A stretch of 64,000 nt of DNA from Ophiodon elongatus (taxonomy: Eukaryota; Chordata; Actinopteri; Perciformes; Hexagrammidae), in contig JACSYO010000475.1 in the NCBI GenBank assembly GCA_016806645.1, forward strand, positions 2,658,001 to 2,722,000, written 5' to 3'. The position numbers and the translations under genes were made by a program. Each line of letters begins with the position of its first letter. Position 1 is the first letter of the stretch. Below, piece after piece: positions 49,334-59,760 of this stretch. The notes below the pieces were generated by a model, which was not told the DNA's origin, ran no database searches, and worked only from the letters and a program-made list of their open reading frames with translations.

Positions 49334-51242
49334 TTATTCCTTCACTTTGATCTTTGAGTCCTTCTTCCACTTCATTCGTCTGTTCTGGAACCAGATTTTG
49401 ATCTGCCTCTCGTTTAGACACAGGGTGTGGGCGATCTCTACGCGCCTGCGGCGGCTCAGGTACCGGTTGAAGTGAAACTCTTTCTCCAGCTCCAGAGTCT
49501 GGTAGCGGGTGTAACTGGTCCTGGACCGCTTACCCTCCGATTCTGAAGTGGCATTAAAATCAGTTAGCTTTCAGCAGCATTATAGTGGTGAAGAAATAGA
49601 ATAGCATAGGCTAATAGTATTATTACATTTAAATAAAGATTGGTCATCCATAAAAATAAGAATTACAAGCACACATCTATTAATTTAAATCCCCTTCCAC
49701 CCTCATTTGAAAGGTCAAATATCTTTGTATAACCCAATTTAACCTGATCTTACTTACTGTGGATTTGTGTAATAAAAATCATGTCAGGATGATGAGGATG
49801 GTTAACTAGATGCAATAAATATACTTAGCTTAAAGGAAAGAGGACCCTCTATATTATTTCGCATTAAAACACATAAAATACACAAGACTATTATTTAAGA
49901 AACGCTTCTTAATGTAATAAGTAAAACTGGATAAGTAATAGTGTGTTGGCCTTCCTGTAAACACTGACCTCGGCCTGATACCGCTGCAGTGGAACACCGT
50001 GGGAGGAAAAACAGATGTGTAAAATCTAAAGAAGTGGGATTAGAAAATGGAATCTGATGTTTCCCAGATATGTTTTCCTATTTACAGATTTACAGAATGC
50101 TCATACGCAGGCGTGCTAAGCAACAGGCCTTTGCTGCTGGACTTGAATATTTTAATGTCCCTACTGTGTGCTCCAAGATGTTTGCAAATGGAGGAACACA
50201 AAACAGAAGTAGCTTCTTTTTTTTGCAGCAGTAGCAGCAGCAGCAAATGTGCTCATCGTACATCTGCAGCCCAAATAGTCAACCAGTGGTTTTAAGGCAA
50301 GGAGAAGAAGCACGCCTATTCAAATCTTTTAGAGGTGAAAAGTTCACGATTGGGTCAGGGCATTGGTGTTTCCCAGAGTTCAATTTAAGGCTAAAGCTTC
50401 TCCCACACAGCGAGTCTGATAATGTAAAACATTAACGACGACTATAAAGGAAGCAAGGCAAAAACTAATACTTAGAGCTGAATTTGTGAATATTATTTCA
50501 TAGTTTTATCACAATTTTGTTCTCTTATCCAATTATACCACCATAAATCACCCCGCAGATCACCTCTTCACCGTAACAGAGCAGGTTTACGAGCAATGGA
50601 TGCCTTTGTCATAAAATTTATGACCACGAGTTTTTATTATTTCCTGCGTTTGGCCTATAAAACTCAAGAGGGAAACTGGAACGGACGAAAAGAAGTGTTG
50701 CAGCGTAAAGAGAGAATAAGGGAAAGCATCTTTAGTCGCACTTTAGAAAATAGGCAAACTTTACCGTGGCTCATGTGCAGTTTTGTCATCCATGGATAAA
50801 TCTGTGGCTGCTGCTCACTGTCCTGAAGCTGGTTCACATTTGTGTGTCGTTTCACCGTTTGCGTGTTCTCCGCGGTTCTCTCGCTCTCTTGGCTCTTGTT
50901 GCCGCCGGATTTTGCGCTCCTCTCCGGGTCTCTTTCTGCCCCTCGTCCCAGCAGCGTGCTGCTGCCGTAGTTGAGACCGCTTGTGTTCACAGACGAGCTA
51001 CTGGAGACCATGGTTATCTGTGGTCCTGACGGGAGAGGAATATCCGTATTGCCACGCAGGCTAGTTTTCATCTCCTCCCGTTCAACAGAGGTCGTGGGGA
51101 CGGGACAAGTGAATATCCCGTTCACATTAACACCCTCATAGCGGCTGGACGCGCGCCCAGAAAGATCGAAACTAAACATAGTGTTAGGAGAAGTTGTCTC
51201 GCTTGTTTGCCTGAGATTGCAGCTGTCAACATAAGAGCTCAT
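49334..51242 (-). CDS. hoxc5a: Homeobox protein Hox-C5a (two exons)
   Basis: Nuclear group-5 Hox transcription factor. Exon 1 is 50765-51242 and exon 2 is 49334-49542, giving 228 aa (human HOXC5 is about 222). The donor (CACG|GTAAAG) and acceptor (CTTCAG|AA) join in phase 1 to give LHMSHESEGKRSRTSYTRYQ. The start is the ATG at 51240-51242 (MSSYVDSCNL); the codons before it are TTG TTA AAA. The hexapeptide context QIYPWMTKLHMSH (YPWM 149-152) is the same as in HOXC5. The homeodomain is at 163-222 (YLSRRRRVEIAHTLCLNERQIKIWFQNRRMKWKKDSK). Exon 2 is short and ends only six residues after the homeodomain. The region between the first five residues and the hexapeptide is Ser/Thr/Glu-rich and little like mammalian HOXC5. 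Confidence 0.95.
49543..50764 (-). other. hoxc5a intron with inverted CATAAA element
   Basis: 1,222 bp intron. At 50608-50624, 141 bp after exon 1, is a perfect 8-base inverted repeat GTCATAAA / TTTATGAC with a single A between. TTTATGA/G is a Cdx and posterior-Hox type binding motif. The core CATAAATTTTAT (minus strand) is shared with the hoxc4a intron. I looked for a miR-615-like hairpin, known in the mammalian HOXC5 intron, and saw none. Confidence 0.55.
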
Positions 51243-51478
51243 TTTTAACAATCAGCGATACTTTCTTTTTAAACTAGAGAGGGCTGCGGGATGTTTGTGG
51301 CGGTTATTTCCTTGTTTTTGTTGATCATTGCTTTTCTTTGTAGCCGCTTTTGGAAAATTCAAAGCTGTCTGCCTTAAAAAAATAATCCAGGATTTATAGG
51401 TGGAGTAGGCTTTGGTATCTTTTTTTTTAATTCTTGATCCGACGTGCGCTGCCCAAATATGGGGTATTTGTATGGGAT

Positions 51479-51505
51479 CACGTGCACATGTTGGCCAGTC
51501 ATAAA
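51479..51505. promoter_or_regulatory. hoxc5a upstream E-box with degenerate CCAAT
   Basis: CACGTG at 51479-51484 and CCAGTCATAAA beginning at 51495, about 240 bp upstream of the ATG. The 16-base offset equals that of the E-box/CCAAT modules of hoxc3a and hoxc4a, but the CCAAT is CCAGT here. Confidence 0.4.
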
Positions 51506-51722
51506 TTGGCTTTGATACTCAATGGGGATATTGATGAATAGGAGAAACGTGTCCGGTAAACTTTGAGCTGTTGGTTGTTGAGGACCAGGCAGGGATCTTT
51601 AGCGCAAAAAGGGCAGGACAGTAAGACAAGAGCGTCATCTGGTGTCTGGTATGGGGCAAGACGGTCAGGACCGGCCAGAGCTCTCTGCCCCTGACACACC
51701 GCGAGTCCACCCACAGACCCAT

Positions 51723-51796
51723 ATAATAAAACAATAATAATAATAATGATAACAATCATCATAACAATAATACAAATGATAATAATAATAATAATG
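51723..51796. repeat. (AAT)n low-complexity tract
   Basis: AATAAT-rich tract on the plus strand with interruptions by CATC and GATAAC. The Ile-rich minus-strand ORF over it is an artefact. Confidence 0.85.
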
Positions 51797-52744
51797 ACAA
51801 TTTATAGTGCTCACTTGGTTTTAATATATTTACCCATATGGACGTGAAACGTGAACGCGCTGGAAGTTGTGTTGTAGAAATACAGCTCCGGTAATGTTAT
51901 TGTTTAACCGCATATTGGACACTAGCTCATTCCCAATGCTCTAATGGATCATGCCCAGTTGAATATTTAATAATTATTTCAGGCTAAAATGTGTTAAAGA
52001 ATCTCTTCATTAGCTTATTTGTTAATTGCCTTGACAGCCTCCCTTGACCACAAAGGTCATGATAAAGATAAAATGGCAAACAAGTCTCCACAATCACGCA
52101 CTGAGTTTGGTGCCTATTTCAAGAAATCTTTCTTTATATGATCATCTGACTCAGAAAGTGAAATTCTCCCAAAAACACAGGACGTGGGTGAAATTTTTGC
52201 AAATATTTTATTCCATGATACACAATTATGACAAAACATGAATTCGTAACTCCCAAACAGAAGTGAAGAATTACTAGTGTACAAATCTGTTTCACAATGA
52301 AAGCCTATTGTGTGAAATGATAAACAAAAAAAGGGGGGAGGGGGAGGGGGGGCGGGTGGGGGGGCTAAGCGCAATATTATGTTATGCAGCGTCTATCAAA
52401 GCGGCTAAATGCACATAAGTCCTTACTGGATTTACATAGTATATTATTACTTTGATTATATACAGGCATTTCAGTTGTTTGTGTGTGGACTGTGGTCTAT
52501 GGCCGTGCAAATTTCATGTTTGTGCAGGACACTTTTCGGCGGATGATTCAAGTAGGCCTATAATACTGTGATCAAATGAAGTGTCCGCCCGGTCCTTTCC
52601 TTTCTCTCCGTGGAATGTGCATGTACAACATTGAGTTAAGTCTGATCAACACTGTATTTTCTGAGGTGATCAAAGAGTTCACAGTGATGGATTGGGTGTG
52701 GGGGGATAAATACACAGATTTTACTGGCATGAGAAATAACGTAG

Positions 52745-53028
52745 AAATGAATACTTCTTTTTATTTTCACAATACAAGTGTCACATTGCAATAAAACAGA
52801 ATCAGCACCCCAAGTGTCACAGAGGGACAAACTGTGGCTGAAATAATCTGGATCTCTAAGGCTCAACACTCCTGTGGTCAACATGGGATATAAGTGGTAG
52901 AGCTGCGGTAGCCATCATGCAGTGAAGTCGCTCTCAAGTCCATAACGATTTTTTTTAGGTAGTTATGTTGGGTTTAAATGGTCATCAGGTGTTTTTCCCC
53001 TCTTGTTTTTAGTTTTTTTTTTTTTTAA
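52745..53028 (-). other. hoxc6a 3' UTR with miR-196 site
   Basis: Sequence directly after the hoxc6a stop codon. An AATAAA poly(A) signal on the minus strand is at 52760-52765, so the UTR would be about 280 nt. At 52956-52972 the transcript reads CCCAACATAACTACCTA, an 8-mer seed match to miR-196 with extra 3' pairing (see findings). Confidence 0.55.
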
Positions 53029-54195
53029 CTATTCTTTCTTCTTGTCCTCATCCTTCTGTTCTTCAATTGCGCCATTGCTTTCCTCCTCCGGAGAGGCTCC
53101 AGTCTGTTCACTTCCAGTCACCGTGGAGGTCAGGTTGCTTTCTTTCTTCCATTTCATACGTCGGTTCTGAAACCAGATTTTGATCTGCCGCTCCGTTAAA
53201 CAAAGCGCGTTTGCGATTTCGATGCGTCTGCGCCTGGTCAGGTAGCGGTTGAAATGAAACTCCTTCTCCAGCTCAAGTGTTTGGTAGCGAGAGTATATTT
53301 GACGTCCTCTGCGTCTGTCTGTCCCGTAGCCCACTCCTGCTGAAATACAAAGTGAAGTCACTAATTGAATCGCTCATAAGGCAAAGTCACATTTGACATT
53401 GAAAAAACACACGCCTCTGTCTGTGCTGTAATAATACTTTGAAGCAGTTGAGCACAAGTTTTACCCTAATTGTTAAAATCATAAATGTAATACAAATCCA
53501 CGAAGAAAAATAAACTCATTTTAACTGAAAGACAAATCCTTTCTCAAAGGGCATCTTAGCTTTATTATCTAAAATAATAAAAGCATCATAATGTATTCTC
53601 TGTGCCTCTCGTTGCTGGTTATGGCTACTATATCTTTCTTAATATGAAAGCTGTTTGTTTGCACATGTAAAGGCCCATCTACAAGTCGAGGGGATACAGT
53701 AATGTTTTATGGGGCCATAAAAAGTAACTTACTCTCTTGGTAAGACATATCGTAAAACTGGCCCATTTCCTTAATTTATTTGTCGTAGTAAAACTCACCG
53801 CTGTGTGAGTTCATTCGCTGCATCCACGGGTAGATCGGGATGTTGGTTTTCTGATCCTGCGCTCCTGCTCTTCCTTGATCCAAACTGTACTCTTGAGCAA
53901 TGTGGCTTTGTGTATTGAGTCCCATGTTTGTTTGTCTGCAACTGGGGAGCACGTCCTTGTCTTGAAGAAACACGTTTGATCCATATTCATACTGTGCCCT
54001 GCCAGACCCAAAAACGACATTATCTTGAGGAGAGTAGAAAGGTGCATATATCCGATTCTGGGTCACAGCAGCGCCGTACGAAGAAAAATGTCTCACTGTG
54101 TCATAGGTGGTGGAGTTTAAGGGTACGTTAGGCAAAACATCTTGACCACCGGATAAATGGCAGGAGAGCGACGGGTTTGCGAAATAAGAATTCAT
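53029..54195 (-). CDS. hoxc6a: Homeobox protein Hox-C6a (two exons)
   Basis: Nuclear group-6 Hox transcription factor. Exon 1 is 53799-54195 and exon 2 is 53029-53336, giving 234 aa, close to the 235 of human HOXC6. The donor is GCG|GTGAGT and the acceptor is CAG|GA, phase 1, giving NSHSGVGYG. Starts MNSYFANPSLSCHLSGGQDVLPNV, matching HOXC6. YPWM is at 122-125 (IYPWMQRMNSHS) and the homeodomain at 140-199 (RRRGRQIYSRYQTLELEKEF to WFQNRRMKWKKESNL). The tail is acidic and lysine-rich (EEESNGAIEEQKDEDKKKE). The acceptor is a tandem CAGCAG, so an isoform with one extra Ala is possible. The exon 1 frame stays open a few codons into the intron (GEFYYDK then stop). Confidence 0.98.
53337..53798 (-). 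other. hoxc6a intron with inverted TTTTATGG element
   Basis: 462 bp intron. At 53705-53722, 77 bp after exon 1, TTTTATGG and CCATAAAA form a perfect inverted repeat separated by GG. This is the same general arrangement, paired TTTATGR motifs near the 5' end of the intron, as in hoxc5a. Confidence 0.55.
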
Positions 54196-54822
54196 ACCTT
54201 GCCTGTAACCCTCTCTCCAACTCTCCCCACTTCTTTATCGGTCTCTCTTCAATCTCCTTCTCAGTAAATCTCCTTCCCGTCTGTGTCAACCAACCACACC
54301 TTTCTCCAAGGTCTTCTTTTTTTCTCTCGACTTTCTGCTTCTCTAACTGGACGTGGGCTACTTTGAGGATTCAATATTATTAATTTCCAATCTCCGGTTA
54401 AGACGCACAAACCCGAGTGTTATAGCCGAGGCTTGGCTCGGTGAGAGACAATATGACAACGTCAGCTGACCATTCTCCACCAATTGAGAGGCAGGAGTTG
54501 AGGGGAAACTGTAGCTTTTAGCTCAGCGCTTGAACATTAGTGCTACATGCCGATAAACACAACGCAGAGTTGGATCGGCACACTACAAGCTTGGCTGGAT
54601 GAGACATTTTTGACGTAAAGTTTAAGAAAATGTGGTGTTTGGGGAGGAAGTATGATGCGAAACGTGGGCAATGTCATTCAGTACAGTGATCACACTCAAA
54701 GCAAGGCGGGACGTTTGCATAAAAATACATATGAACACAACTCCAGAGGAGGTAAAGAGAGCAGGAAATCAGCGATCAAATCAATTTACTGAAACAAAAA
54801 GAAAATACATTTTCTATGATCT

Positions 54823-54858
54823 CTCTCTCTCTCTGTGTGTGCGCGCGTGTGTGTGTGT

Positions 54859-54932
<74 letters not shown>
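54823..54932. repeat. Long (TG)n microsatellite
   Basis: CT repeat followed by about 95 bp of TG with a few A interruptions, 0.6 kb upstream of hoxc6a. The Cys-Val and Thr-His repeat ORFs here are artefacts. Confidence 0.97.
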
Positions 54933-54936
<4 letters not shown>

Positions 54937-57900
54937 CAAAACAGTTTTATTTTCACAACACCACTGCAGCGATGGGCTATACAATATATGCATGTTCTCA
55001 TCCCGCAGGACGCAGCACCTTTGTATTAAGGCTAAAATGAATATTGCCATTTTTTGTTTATCTCAGCCATATCGACGAGTTTTCCAGCACACTGTTAATG
55101 TTTCCATTGTGTATGAATTATCTGGCATGTGAGCAATTTCAATGCTTTTTGCAGTGAACTGGGGGAGGGTGTAGGTGGTAAGAATGCGTTTATGGTCTCT
55201 CTTCTGTGAGGGCAATAAAACAAGTGACGTTCCCCAGCACACCAACAACTATCTCTGCAGCAAAGCCCTGCAACGCGAGCAGCAGCAATCTCCCATGCTC
55301 ACAAATGAAAGCACTGCACAGCACGTGGAGGCATAAAGTAAAAGGAAACAGCGCGCATAGATCCGACTGGCCAGCACAGAACTGCGGCCACTCTCTATGA
55401 AAATGTAATCAGTTATGCGTCTGTCCAGCACACGTCAGACAAAATCCTCCACAGCCCAGTGCCCTGCGTTCCCTTTGAGCTGATAGCAGGTACAGTCTCT
55501 TTAAATCATAACAATAAGCAGTATGCTTTCAGATTTACGCACAGACGTCTTTTCTTCCTGCTCTGATCATACTTCGACATTCCTTTGGCACACAGGGGAA
55601 AGGGGAACCGATAATTATCTCAGCAGCAAATTATGGGTTTGGAAATTACTTTAGAGGTGTTCTGCAAAAATTTAGCAAGTCTTGAGCGTCTGTCAGGGCG
55701 AAATGTTCTGCAACTAAATGCGTAAAATTCTACATTAATGATATAAAATAGACCAGTTTCACTCGCTCTCAGTTTTCTGTGATCAATATAATTAAATTAC
55801 TTTCCGTACAGCTGACAAGAGCGCAGTTTTACACCACCAGCTTTTTTTTTTTTTTTTTTTTATAAAAAAAGGACGTTTAAAAATAATAAAAAAATTAAAA
55901 CGTCATACATTCATTTGAAACAATATCATTCACATTATCTTCGCTGTTTGCAGAGGTAATAGAAACAAAGAAAATAATCAATATAGTTATTGAAAATGTC
56001 TGTTCAAACGCATGCAGCGACCTATCGGTGCAGCTCATTGATTTCCTCAATAGGGTGAATACTCGCAGCCTAAACGTGCAACACTGTTTGGTTTGTTGTT
56101 TGGGATCCTGAATAGCCCATAAAAGAGACAAGAACAAAGAGAAGGAAGTAGCTGGTGCAATAAAAGTTTCCCTTCACCTTATTCGTGGCCATATGTGATA
56201 TCCGCGTGGCACACATTTTAGGCAAATAAAGCTCAGAAGTTGGAGGCTGCAATGACCCATTCCTGCTGTCCTGTTTTTTATTTAACTTTTTACTTTAATA
56301 TCAAGGAACGAATCAGTTGATGATGGGACAGAACAAAAATATATAGCAGGGTTAAAATACTGAGAGTCCCAATTCTGCCTATATCCATGTGTTTTTAACC
56401 CACACAGGAGCAAATGTTACAAAACATAAAAAAATACGAGAACATATAAAGTGTCTTCACCACTTTAACAGCAAAATTATATTTCGATTTAAACAAAAAG
56501 GAGTCCCAAAACCCAAAATGTGACGAATTTCGTGATTGGCAGTCAACGTTATACTTTATCATGCTCACGGTGTCAGAAACAGCATGTGCACGGATTTGTG
56601 AAAGTCTTTGTTGCATTAACAACTTATGTTACTGTCACCATGCTGCTGTTATCATTTACTCATTATTCCAAAAAAAATAAAATAAAAAAAACTTTCCAAA
56701 ATATTTATTTAAACTAAATCTTTTTCAAATGATTTGGGTTTTGAAACACAGATTTTCCTTAATTGTTATTCACAGCCACCCGCAACAACAAAAAAAAACA
56801 CGCTGCTCCATAAAGTTTAGGTTGTAAATAAAGGCTGAACACTAAAGCCAATGTGTGGACTGGAGAGGCAGGAATGCAGCAGAGGTTGTGCCAGTGTGCA
56901 GAATTAGAAAGGTCATTCTTTCCCTCGTGTTTTAGTGTTTTATTGCGGCCCGTGAGGCAAACCACGTGCACGGCTTTTGATGCAGGGAGGAAAGGAGCCG
57001 TTTGGTGCACGTTTCCACGATCTTCGAAAGGATATTATAACTGGCGATGAACGAAAGAACCAAGAAGGTCTCAGACAAAAAAATGATAAATGGTCAGCCT
57101 TCTACTATATACCAACCATGGATATTAATAATTAGCATGAATAATTCATTAATTAATACTATATGCTCTTGATTTGTAGTTAGTAGTTATCTACGGCGAA
57201 TGCGCAATGAAGGGTAAGACTAATGGTAATATATCATGAGCAATAGGGCTTTTTCAGATTATTTATATTATTATTATTTTATTTGTCGGGGTTATAGGGT
57301 TAGTAACCATCATGTTGGATCGGTTTTAAATGTGCACTATAATTGGCTCTTCTGCTGAAGGCCTAACTTTAACAGCCTGCTCCCCTGCAACACAACAGGG
57401 CCCATCCACGTCCATGAACCTATAACTTCTCTTTTGCATTCTTTTACATCAATATCTAACGGCACAACATCACTCACAATTAGCAATACGGGACCTGTAA
57501 AATTTCTACATTATCAGCCATGATTAAAAACACAGCGAGGGAGGCAAAGTCTGGTCTGCCCCTGATGCCTTTTTCCTCTCCCCCGCTTCTAACCTTACTA
57601 ATAAGGAGTAATTCACATACTAACAATGTAAAGCCCTCTATAAGCACTTTACCATCGCTGGCTAGCCCAATTAATGTCCGGAAGTGTTCGACTTTATGCT
57701 CGTTAAGCACTCAGGAAGCTGTTGCCCAATGAGCGCATGTTGATCCACACATCATAAATTATGACCATTAGTAGGCAAAATTTTTGCCCTGTCGGGATTT
57801 GTAAGTGAGGTTCTAAATGTGGTGATGCGGACAGATTCATGACTTCATGGAGTTTTATGCGAACCTATCTCTGCTTTTAAAAACACTGCAGGGCAAAACA

Positions 57901-57964
57901 ATAGACTGTGGTTTCCCCCTCTTATTTTAAACCAAGATTTACCTAACAACCCAAACGTCATGCA

Positions 57965-58018
57965 TTAAATGGACTCTCTCTCTCTCTCCCTCCCTTTTTC
58001 CTCTCTCCCTCTCTCTGC
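57965..58018. repeat. (CT)n tract
   Basis: Pyrimidine-rich CT repeat with short T interruptions. Confidence 0.9.
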
Positions 58019-58301
58019 AGGCAAAGCATTGGGCAGCAGCGGACACGAACCATTGCAACAGCAATGTTTCATAAGGGAAAAACAAACAGCGTTTGTAACA
58101 GTAGGTTATACGACTTTGAAGGCTTCCAGAGCGAGGCTTTGCCAATAATTGCGTTTGACAGGATTGAAACGCAAAGACCGTTGAGCTTCAGCAGGGGACA
58201 GAAACACATGAAATCACTTCATGGGGAATATATTTACTTTTGAATTGCAGGGTCGATTTGGTATCATTAACCATTTTTATATTTTTTTGTCACGTTTTGG
58301 T

Positions 58302-58302
<1 letters not shown>

Positions 58303-58340
<38 letters not shown>
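58303..58340. repeat. (CA)n microsatellite
   Basis: Pure CA tract of about 19 units. Confidence 0.95.
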
Positions 58341-58341
<1 letters not shown>

Positions 58342-58893
58342 ATGAAGATGGTTTCAGTCCCATCTGATCCGCATACTGAGAATATTTAGAAATGAATCTG
58401 TTGATTTTGTTTTCTGGTCAAAATGTTGGAAATAACTGGAGTGTATTTCATCCTAATTTGGCTCCATTCATGTATGATCTACTGCACGCAGTTCAACTAT
58501 AACGCTAGCCCTGTGAAATAAGTGTGGTTATTACTGCTCGTTTTGATGATAATGAGGATATTTGTGATGATTTTTTTTTTTGCTAATGGTGTGAATAAAA
58601 TCTCGTGCTGCTCATCATAATGTCGTCAGTGATTATGTCACAATATCTTATAACAAATCACCATCTTATTACATCAGTTGAAAACAATAAAACAGACCAA
58701 TCCCTCATCCTCCGAGATGACAACAACAAATCAGACACTCAGAAACACTCCTCGGTGTCAGCTCGTGCGGTTACTTGCTGGCAACCGTGTATCAGCTGGG
58801 TCAGCTGACATCCGCAGTGAACTGCCGCCGAGAACCAGCAGCCATAAACAACAAAGCCTCAACACCCGCCCACTTCCACATGCAACCCTTCTG

Positions 58894-58912
58894 ATCACTA
58901 GGGGGCACTGCC
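58894..58912 (+). promoter_or_regulatory. CTCF-like motif
   Basis: ATCACTAGGGGGCACTGCC on the plus strand matches the CTCF core (CACTAGGGGGC) well. CTCF sites partition mammalian Hox clusters into chromatin domains. Binding here is inferred. Confidence 0.5.
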
Positions 58913-58949
58913 GCGATCTACACGGTGTGTCAGCGTGTATATACGGTGG

Positions 58950-58988
58950 CAAGTGTGTGCGTGTGCGTGTGCGTGTGCGTGTGCGTGC
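58950..58988. repeat. (GTGTGC)n minisatellite-like tract
   Basis: About six GTGCGT-type hexamers, a pure alternating purine-pyrimidine run, about 40 bp from the CTCF-like motif. Confidence 0.93.
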
Positions 58989-59319
58989 ATGAAATTGCAC
59001 ATGATATTCAGGCCCGTGGCAGAGGCTGAATATAACAAGTGACAGCAGGTATGGAAGCAAGAAATAATTAGAGCACATGAATGTAATTTGTCACTGCCTG
59101 GTCAGTAGGGCCTGTGAGTGATGACAAAGTTTACTATCAGTACGCAATTTATTGCAACACATTGGCACAGCATCTCTAAAAGGCTCCGCTAATGTAGGCC
59201 AAAGCGGTCAGTGGCACACACGCAGGTGCTGCTACCAGCCAGTGAGGTACAATGCCAGTCGCTCTGGGCATCAGCAGCCTCCCAGGCTACAGGTCAGGTC
59301 ACAGCTATACAGAATAGAC

Positions 59320-59360
59320 AACTCACTCACTCGCTCACTCACTCACTCACTCACTCACTC
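59320..59360. repeat. (CACT)n microsatellite
   Basis: About ten CACT tetranucleotide units with two CGCT variants. Confidence 0.95.
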
Positions 59361-59449
59361 GCATCATTTCAACCCAGCAACCACGAGCTGATTGTCAAAC
59401 ACAGCATAAAAACTCCAACACAGAGTGATAGAGATGTCTGTAATCTTAC

Positions 59450-59760
59450 CCCAGCAGACTCTCCGTAGTTTGTAGCTTCACTGTGATCCAACATAGCAGC
59501 TGAGGGGTCACGATGGCGAGTGAGAAATATCAACAGAGAGCACATCTCCCGCGTACCGTCTTCCCGTCCCGGCGATAAGGAGCTCATGGAGGCAGGCTGT
59601 CGGCTTGCCGAGAAAAGTCTTTTCTAGCAGGCTGGCTGGCTCCTTTTCTCTTCCCAGTCGCGGTTTTATTGCCTCCGGGGGGATAAACGCAGCGGCTGGT
59701 AGAGGCGGCGACTGTCCCGAAGATCCCTGTGTCAGGGAGTCGGAGATCGCATGAATATCA
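59450..59760 (-). promoter_or_regulatory. CpG-rich block with splice donor: candidate shared upstream Hox exon
   Basis: A locally GC- and CpG-rich block in otherwise AT-rich DNA. On the minus strand it ends in a strong splice donor (CTGGG|GTAAGAT, last exon base 59450). Human HOXC4, HOXC5 and HOXC6 share a 5' non-coding exon located upstream of HOXC6, and this lies 5.3 kb upstream of hoxc6a on the correct strand. An ATG-started frame (MSSLSPGREDG, from 59587) crosses the donor but resembles no known protein. The exon start and promoter are not defined. Confidence 0.35.

Larger units (their letters stand above)
51243..53028. other. Intergenic region hoxc5a-hoxc6a
   Basis: 1.8 kb. It contains the hoxc5a promoter region, an AAT-rich repeat (51.72-51.80 kb), a poly-G-rich stretch (about 52331-52365) and, at its upper end, the hoxc6a 3' UTR. 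No protein gene is visible. Confidence 0.7.

Noticed and set aside
49543..50764. miR-615 in the hoxc5a intron
   Set aside because: Known from the mammalian HOXC5 intron, but no hairpin or mature-like sequence was seen here.
27346..54195. Assignment to a HoxB cluster
   Set aside because: Order 1-3-4-5-6 without group 2 first suggested hoxbb, but the HOXC4-, HOXC5- and HOXC6-specific sequences decide for HoxC.
54671..55132. 153-codon plus-strand ORF rich in Cys and Val
   Set aside because: Most of it is translation of the TG repeat; it is not a real cysteine-rich protein.
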